Shown: positions 8,910-16,802 of the stretch, piece by piece
Numbering within the stretch: position 1 is the first letter of the stretch
Layout of the letters: every line of letters begins with the position of its first letter
Source: Chitinophaga ginsengisegetis
GTDB lineage: Bacteria; Bacteroidota; Bacteroidia; Chitinophagales; Chitinophagaceae
Length of the DNA: 64,000 nucleotides
NCBI RefSeq assembly: GCF_900168065.1
Contig: NZ_FUZZ01000001.1
Span: 1,364,001 to 1,428,000, forward strand
Reading direction: 5' to 3'
Translations under genes and position numbers: made by a program
Notes under the pieces: generated by a model
Database searches by the model: none
Seen by the model: the letters and a program-made list of their open reading frames with translations, nothing else
Told to the model about the DNA's origin: nothing

Positions 8910-9635
8910 TCAATCACCTTTATTAAATCTGGTCATCTCTTGCTGCAACCTGGTCCCTGACCAGCGCCCGTCTACCATCATACGCCGGATAGTATATACT
9001 GTATTTTCACGCCGCCCGTTTAGCTGAAATGCCGCCCTGTACCCATTTTTCTTCAGGTAGCTGATGATGGTATCATTCCACTCACCGAAAGGGTAGGCAA
9101 AATACCATACTGGTTTACCGGTAATTTTCTCCAGTACTTTCCGGGGGTGGATCAATTGTTTCTCCCAATCCATTTTACCGGTAGTATATAAATGCGGATG
9201 ATCCCAGGTATGGGCTGCAACGATATGTCCGTGGCCGGCAAGTTCCTTTATCTGTGCGGCTGTCATATAGCCTGGTTTTTCAATGGTAACTGTCATTACA
9301 AAAAAAACACCCCTGAACCCGTAACGACGCAGTAAAGAATCAGCTATAGAAAAATGTTCTTTATGTGAATCATCAAATGTGATTATGAACGATCCGGGAG
9401 ATATTGTTTTCTTTTCAGTTAAATACATCAGTAGTTCATCTGGTAATATAGTATGATAGCCACTATCTGCAAGGGTCTTCAACTGGTTATTCAATTGTTC
9501 CCAACTGATATGCAGCAAATCATTCTTATGATTTCCTCCTGTATAGATCTGATGATAGCACAATACGGGTATATTCTGAGCTGATGCATTTTTGGCAGCA
9601 AGGGCCATCACAAAAAGTAAAATCAAGTACTTCAT
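8910..9635 (-). CDS. Secreted polysaccharide deacetylase (NodB fold, CE4)
   Basis: A 241-aa protein with a signal peptide (residues 1-19, cut after NASA). The NodB domain shows motif 1 as ITFDDSH (the Asp-Asp metal/catalytic pair), motif 2 as AHTWDHPHL (two metal-binding His) and a later FAYPFGEWND motif. It would remove acetyl groups from N-acetylated or O-acetylated glycans in the periplasm or at the surface. The first residues after the signal (NIPVLCYHQI) are those of the PgaB/IcaB-like deacetylase group. It follows an unknown membrane-anchored protein by 27 bp and probably shares its operon and its envelope role. Confidence 0.87.
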   Translation of the reverse strand: MKYLILLFVMALAAKNASAQNIPVLCYHQIYTGGNHKNDLLHISWEQLNNQLKTLADSGYHTILPDELLMYLTEKKTISPGSFIITFDDSHKEHFSIADSLLRRYGFRGVFFVMTVTIEKPGYMTAAQIKELAGHGHIVAAHTWDHPHLYTTGKMDWEKQLIHPRKVLEKITGKPVWYFAYPFGEWNDTIISYLKKNGYRAAFQLNGRRENTVYTIRRMMVDGRWSGTRLQQEMTRFNKGD

Positions 9636-9662
9636 ATGGCGGTTATAACATCAACAAAAAAG

Positions 9663-10745
9663 TCACTGATACTGGATATATACCGGCTTCGGAAATAATG
9701 CCAGTACTTCTGCCGGCTGCATCAGATGTCCGCCGGTTTCCACATCATTTTTATAAAATAATTTGAATCCTGTAAATTGTACAGGCTCTCCGGAAATCCA
9801 GGACCGGTAGGTGTCCAGTTTTTTTGCCACACCTCCAAAACCATCCATATTCATCACAAACTGTACTTCAGGTTTGATGCGAATGTTGCTGTAATTTGTA
9901 ACCATTCCCTGCGTGAAGCGGTGTACTACCAGCATCTTGGGCGGCAGGTTGTATTGCTGCACCAGCGCCGCCAGCCAGGATATCGCATAATTAATATCTT
10001 CCGCATCGAAGGTGCCAATGGCGGTACAGGGTACCTGTCCGTTTTTCATGGAATATTCCGGATCAATACCCAGGTGTACATCCGGCCGTGCCAGGTACTT
10101 TTCCAGTAGCGGAAGTTCTTCCTGCAATGAACTCCATCCCGGCTGAATATCCAGGAAAACAATGGCATGCGCCTTTTCAGCCAAAAGAAGTACTTTATCT
10201 ATTTCCGTCGCGGGCATATGTAACCGGTACTTCCTGTCTTTCCCCGGATTTCTCTGGGCTGTAACGGCGATATAATGCAAAGCGGGAATCACCGGCATAC
10301 AGGTGTCTGCCTGCCTCCATTTATCTGCTTCTTCTGCCAGCTGCTTTAATAGTTCAGCCTCTGGCAACGCACCCAGTATACCCATGCGCGTGGAATACAG
10401 ATTGCCATAAAAAGCAACAATACGATTATAGGGTAATAATGCTCCCGGCAATGGATAGCCCGCATTCACAGGCCATTTAACGGATGGCTTGTTATGTACC
10501 AGGTGCAGCAGGAGTTTATTATACCGGGCCGTATCTGTAACTTCAGCCTTATCGCTTTCAACCCTCATTTCATCGCTGGCAGGTGATACATCTACTTTAT
10601 GCGAATGCCCTACCTTCTTCACATTATCCGCTTGCTTAAAAGACAACAGATCTATAGAAGCAAAAATATACAACATCAGCACCCCTGTCCATAAAAAAAT
10701 GACGGTAATAAATACTCCATTTACAAATTTCAGTACCAGTTTCAT
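9663..10745 (-). CDS. Membrane-anchored protein of unknown function
   Basis: A 360-aa protein with one N-terminal hydrophobic segment (residues 9-33), a polar linker to about residue 75, and a folded domain from about 90 to 360. That domain has alternating hydrophobic beta and helical stretches (IVAFYGN, MPVIPALHYIAV, AIVFLDIQPG, VHLGIDPEY, PKMLVVHRF, VQFVMNMDGFGG), which suggests a TIM-barrel fold with acidic residues at strand ends (LDIQPG, GIDPEYS), as in glycosidase-like proteins. No family is recognised with certainty. Placed directly before the polysaccharide deacetylase, so a role in envelope glycan handling is a reasonable guess. The domain probably faces the periplasm. Confidence 0.6.
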   Translation of the reverse strand: MKLVLKFVNGVFITVIFLWTGVLMLYIFASIDLLSFKQADNVKKVGHSHKVDVSPASDEMRVESDKAEVTDTARYNKLLLHLVHNKPSVKWPVNAGYPLPGALLPYNRIVAFYGNLYSTRMGILGALPEAELLKQLAEEADKWRQADTCMPVIPALHYIAVTAQRNPGKDRKYRLHMPATEIDKVLLLAEKAHAIVFLDIQPGWSSLQEELPLLEKYLARPDVHLGIDPEYSMKNGQVPCTAIGTFDAEDINYAISWLAALVQQYNLPPKMLVVHRFTQGMVTNYSNIRIKPEVQFVMNMDGFGGVAKKLDTYRSWISGEPVQFTGFKLFYKNDVETGGHLMQPAEVLALFPKPVYIQYQ

Positions 10746-10814
10746 ATACAGAATTTTGAAAGAGTTGCTGCCAATGGCTAAGTGGGATTGGCTGTAGTAC
10801 CAGAGGTATTGAAA

Positions 10815-11213
10815 TCAATCGTCCTCCGGACGCTCCGGCAACTGGAAAGCGCGTCTCTTTGGCGGTTTTCCCGCATTATTCAATTCTTCCAACGTCCAGC
10901 TATCAGTGCTGGTAGTTTCCAGCCATAGTGTTCCTGCTTTGCGGAGTACCTGTGCGCTCAATCCAAAAATGTAGCTAAAATCATGTTCCACCGCAGCGGC
11001 TGTCCGGTAATAGCTGATGTCCATCCATCCGGAATCATTCCGTATCCTTATGCTTTCAAGTGGGGTATCCGGAGATATTTTTTCTTCTTCAGAAGAATAC
11101 TCCCCTTTCCGGTGTGGCTTCCTGTAAAACTCCAGTTTCAGGTACGGATATACTGTCTCAAATTTCTCCTGTATATCCTTTACCATCGCATCTTCACGAA
11201 TATATATCTGCAT
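10815..11213 (-). CDS. Hypothetical cytoplasmic protein, 132 aa
   Basis: No signal peptide or membrane helix. The sequence begins MQIYIREDAMVKDIQEKFETVYPYLKL, shows a central beta-rich part, and ends in a charged, proline-containing tail (RRAFQLPERPEDD). Not recognised. First gene of a minus-strand run (10815, 9663, 8910), with two Crp/Fnr-like palindromes upstream shared with the divergent LOG gene, so it is probably part of the stress regulon. Confidence 0.65.
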   Translation of the reverse strand: MQIYIREDAMVKDIQEKFETVYPYLKLEFYRKPHRKGEYSSEEEKISPDTPLESIRIRNDSGWMDISYYRTAAAVEHDFSYIFGLSAQVLRKAGTLWLETTSTDSWTLEELNNAGKPPKRRAFQLPERPEDD

Positions 11214-11264
11214 AAAAAGACGTTTTAATTAATACAAGTTTACCATTGTTGCTGTCACAGGCAA

Positions 11265-11300
11265 ATGAGGATAATCATCCTGCTATATGACAGCGGTCAC
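11265..11300. promoter_or_regulatory. Crp/Fnr-like palindrome pair, divergent promoter region
   Basis: 11265-11278 (ATGAGGATAATCAT, one deviation from TGAY) and 11287-11300 (ATGACAGCGGTCAC, exact) start exactly 22 bp apart. They lie between the minus-strand gene starting at 11213 and the plus-strand LOG gene starting at 11327. Confidence 0.55.
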
Positions 11301-11326
11301 GTAACAGGAAAGAAGATATCCGGAAA

Positions 11327-12112
11327 TTGATGGTTCAATATTTAGTTATGCAAGCAGTAAACATAAACCAGCAACCATCCGCTACACTGGCCGAATTGCC
11401 AGGTCATGAAGAAAAATATTTCCTGGAAGGTCCCCGTTCGAGGGCAAAGGAATTTTCCTTTTCCGTGAAAGTGTTGATTGAATTTATCCGTGGATTCAGG
11501 GTATTACATTTTGCAGGACCTTGTATAGCCGTATTTGGCTCTGCGAGGGTACAGCCAGGATCCGACTATTACGAAACTGGCAGGAAAACCGGGGCCGGTA
11601 TTGCAAAACTTGGTTTTACGGTAATGACAGGCGGAGGCCCTGGTATTATGGAAGCTGCAAACCGGGGAGCAAAAGAGGCCGGTGGTAAATCAGTGGGATG
11701 TAATATCAGTTTGCCCAGGGAACAAGCCGCCAATAAATACCTTGACCTGCAATTTAATTGCAGGTACTTTTTCGTCCGCAAAGTATTAATGTTCAAATAT
11801 TCCTATGGGTTTGTAATACTGCCGGGAGGGATCGGCACCCTCGACGAATTCTCTGAAGCGCTTACTTTGATACAAACCCATAAAATCCTCAACTTCCCAT
11901 TGGTGCTGCTGAACCGCGGCTATTGGGAACCACTGATGCCTTTGTTTCATAAAATGATTGAAAGCTACATGATAGAACCCGCAGATCTGAAATATATCTT
12001 ACTGACAGATTCCGTTGAAGAAGCCATGGAGCATCTTCAAAAATACGCAGTGGCCCAATACCATGTAAAACGCAGGAAAGAGTTTCGCCGGTTTGCCCTT
12101 TTAGGCGAATAA
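11327..12112 (+). CDS. LOG-family protein (TIGR00730), nucleotide 5'-monophosphate phosphoribohydrolase-like
   Basis: A Rossmann-fold protein of 261 aa. The family signature is present: GGGPGIMEAANRGA around residue 105 and LPGGIGTLDEF around 165 (PGGxGTxxE). LOG proteins cut the N-glycosidic bond of AMP or cytokinin riboside 5'-phosphates, releasing base and ribose phosphate; some are annotated as lysine decarboxylases in error. About 60 N-terminal residues precede the core, and the start could be Met2 or Met8. Located in the stress island and preceded by two palindromes, which would put nucleotide breakdown under the same control as the usp genes. Confidence 0.87.
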   Translation: MMVQYLVMQAVNINQQPSATLAELPGHEEKYFLEGPRSRAKEFSFSVKVLIEFIRGFRVLHFAGPCIAVFGSARVQPGSDYYETGRKTGAGIAKLGFTVMTGGGPGIMEAANRGAKEAGGKSVGCNISLPREQAANKYLDLQFNCRYFFVRKVLMFKYSYGFVILPGGIGTLDEFSEALTLIQTHKILNFPLVLLNRGYWEPLMPLFHKMIESYMIEPADLKYILLTDSVEEAMEHLQKYAVAQYHVKRRKEFRRFALLGE

Positions 12113-12138
12113 CCGGTGAAACCAGCCAATATGAGGTA

Positions 12139-12522
12139 TCAGTTGGAAGGAAAATGTTCTTTTAAATACAGCTGAAAGTCTGAGGCTAGTATGTCAAAGC
12201 TGCTCTGTATCCGGTCCATTTTTTCGGTTAACATTTTCTGCAATATTGTAACACTTGCCGGACGGGTGGTTTGTTCATTACTACATAGCATTGCTTCCTG
12301 CAGATCTCTTACTTCGTGTCTGAGTAAACTTATCTGTTCATCCATTTTCAGGAACCTCTGCTGAAAAACTTCGAGATGCCTCAGGTGACTTCTTTCAAAA
12401 TTATCAGAGAGTATATGCGCTAGTTTTGTTTTAAAAAGAATGGTTTCATCTTCCATCACTCTCAATATGTATCTCCAGGATTCATGCGCTGGCACATGTC
12501 CGTTCAAACTGTCTGGCATCAT
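12139..12522 (-). CDS. Hypothetical coiled-coil protein, 127 aa
   Basis: Almost wholly helical with heptad-like spacing (residues 35-80 and 92-120), no signal peptide and no membrane segment. No domain is recognised. It lies convergent to the LOG gene (26 bp gap) and downstream of the usp gene at 12617. Two TGAY-N4-RTCA palindromes stand just before its start, so it appears to have its own stress-regulated promoter. It could act as a small adaptor or chaperone-like protein; this is a guess. Confidence 0.6.
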   Translation of the reverse strand: MMPDSLNGHVPAHESWRYILRVMEDETILFKTKLAHILSDNFERSHLRHLEVFQQRFLKMDEQISLLRHEVRDLQEAMLCSNEQTTRPASVTILQKMLTEKMDRIQSSFDILASDFQLYLKEHFPSN

Positions 12523-12575
12523 CTTATTTTTTAATATCTAATACGCTAAATTATTACCGGCCGGGTCCACAAAAC

Positions 12576-12617
12576 ATGACCACGATCAGTAATCTGGCTG
12601 TTTATGATCATAGTCAT
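12576..12617. promoter_or_regulatory. Crp/Fnr-like palindrome pair upstream of coiled-coil gene
   Basis: 12576-12589 reads ATGACCACGATCAG and 12604-12617 reads ATGATCATAGTCAT; both fit TGAY-N4-RTCA exactly. Here the spacing is 28 bp rather than 22. The second touches the stop codon of the upstream usp gene. The minus-strand gene starts at 12522. Confidence 0.5.
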
Positions 12618-13465
12618 TATTTGTTATGAGCTATAAACAGGGGAGATGATAATGTTTGCATCAGTACATCTGCCATGCTTTCCCTGAACCACCGGGAAAC
12701 TGTGCCTCTCCTGTAAGCCCCCAATACTACGATGGTCCCCTCCGGCTGTTCAAGCATATAGCTCACAATTTCCTCTTCGGGTATGCCATCTATTACTTTA
12801 TACCCCGCTTTGGGGAAATGCCTCTTAATGAAATCCTTGATCAGGTGCTTATTTTCGAGGTGGTTTCCTTCGGGATTAACAGATACAATAGTTGTTGGCA
12901 ATGTTTGCAGGGAGGGTAACAGGTAATTATACATTTTTATCGCATATACAGAAGATGGTTCACCGTCGTATAACAGCACTACATTCCTGATATCGCTAAA
13001 AACGACCGGCACCAGCACCTGGGCGGGCACAATCAGCACAGGACATTGCACATCCGTCAGCAAGTCGCGGATAAAACGGGTAGGCGGCTTCATAACATCG
13101 TGTACAAATGTTTCGTGCCCGTCTACGATCAGTAAATCTGCATAAATGCTTTCTTCCAGGGCACTCTGAAGGGAAATATTTCTATTGCGGTGAACGCTGT
13201 AGGCTATTTCCGCCTTCTGGCAGGCAGCTTCAAATATGCCGGCAGCAGCTTCCCGCCGTTCCTCATCAGCGGCTTCAAGTTTCCTGAGAGTAGCCTCGTC
13301 CGTTCCTGCTTTCAATAACTGGTATAAGTTAAAACTATTATAAGTCAGGTCATCGGAAAAAACTCCGGTCAGATGTGCGTGCTGTTGTTTCGCGATCCAA
13401 ATGGAATAATGAAGGGTACTTTCTGAAAATCTGAGGCCATCAAATATAGCTGCGATCTTTTGCAT
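12617..13465 (-). CDS. Universal stress protein, tandem UspA domains
   Basis: A 282-aa two-domain Usp. Domain 1 runs from MQKIAAIFDGLRFS to PVLIVPAQ (about residue 148); domain 2 runs from NVVLLYDGEPSSVYA to PLFIAHNK. The segment IVVLGAYRRGTVSRWF near the C-terminus is shared with the divergent paralog at 14181-15020, and the two look like products of one duplication. Probably cytoplasmic and induced under energy or redox stress. The divergent intergenic region to 13675 carries an array of four regulatory palindromes. Confidence 0.9.
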   Translation of the reverse strand: MQKIAAIFDGLRFSESTLHYSIWIAKQQHAHLTGVFSDDLTYNSFNLYQLLKAGTDEATLRKLEAADEERREAAAGIFEAACQKAEIAYSVHRNRNISLQSALEESIYADLLIVDGHETFVHDVMKPPTRFIRDLLTDVQCPVLIVPAQVLVPVVFSDIRNVVLLYDGEPSSVYAIKMYNYLLPSLQTLPTTIVSVNPEGNHLENKHLIKDFIKRHFPKAGYKVIDGIPEEEIVSYMLEQPEGTIVVLGAYRRGTVSRWFRESMADVLMQTLSSPLFIAHNK

Positions 13466-13509
13466 GGCATTGTTTTGCTCAAAAGTAGCGCCGGAAGGAA
13501 AAATGACCT

Positions 13510-13591
13510 ATGACCCGGATTAGTCCGGATCCTGATTTTCGTCATCATTGGGGTCATGACCTGAATCAAGAACGGGTATGACCGGTATCAT
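13510..13591. promoter_or_regulatory. Array of four Crp/Fnr-like palindromes between divergent usp operons
   Basis: Sites at 13510-13523 (ATGACCCGGATTAG, one mismatch), 13532-13545 (CTGATTTTCGTCAT), 13556-13569 (ATGACCTGAATCAA) and 13578-13591 (ATGACCGGTATCAT). Start-to-start spacings are 22, 24 and 22 bp, so the sites fall on one face of the helix. This is the densest copy of the motif in the window and lies midway between two divergent usp transcription units. Confidence 0.65.
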
Positions 13592-13674
13592 TCACCCGCA
13601 GTAAATATTCTTATAATTTTATTATCGAAAGAAGAAAATTATTCCGGGTCATTCATACTTCAAAACCTGATATC

Positions 13675-14184
13675 ATGCACGCTAATATCTTTTCCCCCGC
13701 CTACCTGATAGCCAATGTAATTAGCCTGGTAGTATTGATAGCAGCTATTTTCTGGCCTCTTATTGCCAGGTTCCTCCTGGCGCTGATATTCATCGGGGCG
13801 GCCTTTTTTAACGCTGTTATGGCCATCCGGGAACCAGAACTGTTTATGGTCTACGGTGCAATGACCGTTTCACCTGTTTACGAACAATTCATTTATGGGG
13901 CTTTCCGGGATAACATTACCGCAATTGTCGTGTCTATTTCAATATGCCAGTTGGCAGCAGGGGTTTTTATCGCTGCCAGGGGCGCACTGATGATGCTGGG
14001 GTTACTTGCTGCCACTACGTTCCTGATAGCGATAGCCCCACTAGGTGCCGGCTCCGCCTTTCCATCCACGCTTTTGCTGGCGGCAGCAGCTATCGTGCTG
14101 CTCTTTAAGGAAAGATATCTTTCCGCTCACCCCTTACGGTTCGGGTTCCATCATTTTCTTTCAGGCAAAAAGAATGAAATATGA
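13675..14184 (+). CDS. Small integral membrane protein of unknown function
   Basis: A 169-aa protein made mostly of hydrophobic helices (about residues 10-50, 78-100, 103-122 and 125-143), likely four to five membrane passes in the inner membrane. No clear family, though helix size and pattern recall DoxX-like proteins. Its stop overlaps the start of the downstream usp gene in an ATGA at 14181-14184, so translation of the two is probably coupled. First gene of a stress operon behind the four-palindrome array. Confidence 0.7.
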   Translation: MHANIFSPAYLIANVISLVVLIAAIFWPLIARFLLALIFIGAAFFNAVMAIREPELFMVYGAMTVSPVYEQFIYGAFRDNITAIVVSISICQLAAGVFIAARGALMMLGLLAATTFLIAIAPLGAGSAFPSTLLLAAAAIVLLFKERYLSAHPLRFGFHHFLSGKKNEI

Positions 14185-15020
14185 AAAAAATGATTACCGT
14201 TTTAGACGGACTGAATTATTCCAGCAGTGCTGTTGAATATGCCGTGTTTATCGCTCAACAGGAAATGGCCCATCTTGTAGGTGTTTTCCCTGAAGATATA
14301 ACCTACAGGAGTTATGCACTTTATGATCTCGTAGATGAATCAGGCGTATCCGATCAGCGGATAAGGGATTATGCAGATAAGGATAAGCAAACACGCGCGC
14401 GAAGCGTAGAACGGTTTGAACTGGCATGCCAGGAAGCGGGACTTAACTACTCTGTGCACAAAGACCAGGATATTGCTTTAGATGCCATATTACATGAAAG
14501 CATTTATGCGGATCTGATGATAATATCGTCAAAAGAAACATTTAACCGGCGTAAAGAAGATCCGCCCTCCCACTTCCTGAAACACCTGATTGCCGAGGCA
14601 GTATGCCCCATATTGCTGGTACCATCAGCATTTAAAGGACTTGACAAATCTGTGATGCTGTATGACGGATCCCCGTCATCAGTTTATGCTATCAGGATGT
14701 TTGACTATACCCTGCCCAGCTTAAAGTATAAACCGGTTAAAGTGGTTTCTGTAAAAAGTCCGTCGTCCGATCTGCATTTGCCGGACGGAAAGCTGATGAA
14801 GGAATTTATGAAAAGACATTACCCCGATGCCAGCTATCACGTATTACAGGGAATTCCGTGGGAAGTGATCCCTGACTATTTACAAAAAGGCCATAGCAGT
14901 ACTATTGTTGTTCTAGGCGCTTATCATAGAAGCCGTTTGTCCAGGTGGTTTCACCCCAGCATGGCAGATGCCCTGATGTCGGCATTAGCATGCCCCTTGT
15001 TTATAGCTCATTGTAAATAG
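14181..15020 (+). CDS. Universal stress protein, tandem UspA domains
   Basis: A 279-aa two-domain Usp. It begins MKKMITVLDGLNYSSS, with the second half at SVMLYDGSPSSVYAIRMF and a C-terminal block IVVLGAYHRSRLSRWF ending PLFIAHCK. It parallels the protein at 12617-13465 along its whole length. Translationally coupled to the membrane protein before it, which hints that the pair may act together at the membrane. A lipoprotein gene follows after 11 bp. Confidence 0.9.
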   Translation: MKKMITVLDGLNYSSSAVEYAVFIAQQEMAHLVGVFPEDITYRSYALYDLVDESGVSDQRIRDYADKDKQTRARSVERFELACQEAGLNYSVHKDQDIALDAILHESIYADLMIISSKETFNRRKEDPPSHFLKHLIAEAVCPILLVPSAFKGLDKSVMLYDGSPSSVYAIRMFDYTLPSLKYKPVKVVSVKSPSSDLHLPDGKLMKEFMKRHYPDASYHVLQGIPWEVIPDYLQKGHSSTIVVLGAYHRSRLSRWFHPSMADALMSALACPLFIAHCK

Positions 15021-15031
15021 AAAAATAAAGG

Positions 15032-15676
15032 ATGCCAAGGATACTTCTATATATCAGTATTTCAATATTCATGTGTCAGTGTACCACCTCCCGGATTACA
15101 GGAACCTGGAAAGGAACGGACATCCATCCTGAACATTATAAAAATATCCTCGTCCTGGCGATAATACACGGACCAGACAGCAGCTTACGGGAAATTATGG
15201 AAAAACATATGGTAAACCAGCTGACAGCGCATGGTTGCAGGGCGGTTTCCGCCTGTTCCTATTACGGACAGGGCGCTTTTGTTTCCCTGCCTGCTGATTC
15301 CATCAAAAAGATACTTCAACGGGATAGTATAAACGTAGTATTAACTATTGACCTCCGGGATAAATCCAGGGAAATCTACGACGTCACCGAAAAAGTTCTG
15401 TTTTCACTTTATCCTTTCCGGGAGAATGATTTCTGGATGTATTACGCCGCGATGAATGAGTATCATCCGTTTTATGGAGACTACAAGGAACATACGGCCT
15501 GGTTCTGGAAAAGCAATATCTATGACGTTACCAGCGGGGCGTTGGTTTACGCGGTACAAACAGCCTCTTTCGATCCGCTCTCCCGGGAAGATCTGAGTAG
15601 CGGTTATGCCCGTATTATTGTAAAAAACATCATCCGGAATAATATCCTTCAACCACATAAATACCCTGGAAACTAA
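15032..15676 (+). CDS. Putative lipoprotein of unknown function
   Basis: A 214-aa protein with a short hydrophobic N-terminus and a lipobox-like MCQC (Cys17 is the likely lipidated residue), followed by CTTSRITGTWKGTDI. The body alternates strands and helices, with a segment NVVLTIDLRDKS. No family is recognised for certain; small lipoproteins of this make-up occur in Bacteroidota next to usp genes. Last gene of the 13675 operon. Its TAA stop overlaps the TAG stop of the convergent YeeE/YedE gene (15673-15676). Confidence 0.7.
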   Translation: MPRILLYISISIFMCQCTTSRITGTWKGTDIHPEHYKNILVLAIIHGPDSSLREIMEKHMVNQLTAHGCRAVSACSYYGQGAFVSLPADSIKKILQRDSINVVLTIDLRDKSREIYDVTEKVLFSLYPFRENDFWMYYAAMNEYHPFYGDYKEHTAWFWKSNIYDVTSGALVYAVQTASFDPLSREDLSSGYARIIVKNIIRNNILQPHKYPGN

Positions 15677-16191
15677 TGGGGCAACTTCTCCCTGAAATAA
15701 CCATAGGTCCAGGTACCTGCAATAGCGCTTAGCAGTATAACAACCGCCACCAGTGCGCCGGTGCCGATTTGCGCAAATAAAGGCCCGGGACAGGCCCCGG
15801 TAAGAGCCCAGCCTAAACCAAAGATCAGGCCGCCGTAAATTTGCCCCTTGTTGAATTTCTTGGGATGGAATTCAATCTTTTCGCCATGAATGGTTTTAAT
15901 GTTGAACTTCCGGATAAGCCATACGGAAATCATTCCCACCACTACAGCAGTACCGATCACACCATACATATGAAAGCTTTGCAGCCGGAACATTTCCTGG
16001 ATGCGGAACCAGCTGATGACCTCTGCTTTAACAAACACCACACCGAACACGATACCTACTGCCATATACTTGAAATTATACCACCAGGGATGTTGGCGTT
16101 TTGATTCATTGACACAAATCGTATCCAGTGAACGGACTTCAAAATCTGTATTTTCCGGTGGTTGCTTTATGCCTTGCGTTGTAGTTTGCAT
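15673..16191 (-). CDS. YeeE/YedE-family sulfur transporter half, DUF6691 type
   Basis: A 172-aa inner-membrane protein when started at the Met at 16191 (MQTTTQGIKQPP). The open frame continues up to 16338, but that extension overlaps the upstream gene. It has about four membrane helices, with the conserved cysteine motif GACPGP in the last third. In YeeE/YedE (TsuA-like) transporters such Cys residues relay thiosulfate or sulfide through the membrane. It forms a two-gene half-transporter pair with the gene at 16209, 17 bp upstream. Likely moves thiosulfate, sulfide or another sulfur species next to the persulfide dioxygenase. Confidence 0.85.
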   Translation of the reverse strand: MQTTTQGIKQPPENTDFEVRSLDTICVNESKRQHPWWYNFKYMAVGIVFGVVFVKAEVISWFRIQEMFRLQSFHMYGVIGTAVVVGMISVWLIRKFNIKTIHGEKIEFHPKKFNKGQIYGGLIFGLGWALTGACPGPLFAQIGTGALVAVVILLSAIAGTWTYGYFREKLPH

Positions 16192-16208
16192 ATAGTTGTT
16201 CTGTAAAA

Positions 16209-16772
16209 TTATAAATGAAGAATAAAGGGAAGTATCAGGTTGGCCATTATAAAGCCACCTGCCATGAACATAACAGTAGCCACCAGCGAAGGCCATTGCA
16301 GGTCGCTGAGCCCCATAATGGCATGCCCCGACGTGCAACCTCCCGCGTACCGGGCGCCAAAGCCTACCAGGAAGCCACCACCTGCCAGCATGATCAAACC
16401 ACGCAGGGAAAAAAGACTACTCCAGGAGAACAATTCTTTCGGTAATAACGAGCTGTGGTCGGTAATTCCGTATGCCATCAGTTCTTTGGTAAGGGCCGGG
16501 TGCAACACTACCGGATTAGGGTCTGGTAATAATTGAGCGGCAATAACAGCGCCTGCCAATATTCCACCCACAAAAAAGAAATTCCAGATCTCTTTTTTCC
16601 AATCATACCGGAAAAAACTTATTCCGGCAGGAAAACAGGCCGCACAGGCATGACGCAGGTTGGCTGATATTCCAAAATGTTTGTTCCCCAATAATAGAAG
16701 TGCGGGCACTATAAGCCCGATTAGCACACCCGCCACATACCAGGGCCAGGGTTGTTGTAATATATGAAGCAT
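16209..16772 (-). CDS. YeeE/YedE-family sulfur transporter half
   Basis: A 187-aa inner-membrane protein with four to five hydrophobic helices. It carries the family motif AGGCTSGHAIMG near residue 145, whose Cys is the sulfur-handling residue in characterised relatives. An extra pair of cysteines (ACAACF) lies at about residues 43-46 in the first loop. Partner of the DUF6691-type half downstream. Lies 30 bp after the persulfide dioxygenase-rhodanese gene, so the three form one minus-strand operon. Confidence 0.87.
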   Translation of the reverse strand: MLHILQQPWPWYVAGVLIGLIVPALLLLGNKHFGISANLRHACAACFPAGISFFRYDWKKEIWNFFFVGGILAGAVIAAQLLPDPNPVVLHPALTKELMAYGITDHSSLLPKELFSWSSLFSLRGLIMLAGGGFLVGFGARYAGGCTSGHAIMGLSDLQWPSLVATVMFMAGGFIMANLILPFILHL

Positions 16773-16802
16773 TTGTATTGATTTATTGAACTACTGATTT
16801 CA

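Noticed and set aside
16192..16338. Long N-terminus of the DUF6691-type half-transporter
   Set aside because: It overlaps the upstream YeeE/YedE gene in another frame; the start at 16191 gives a normal protein.
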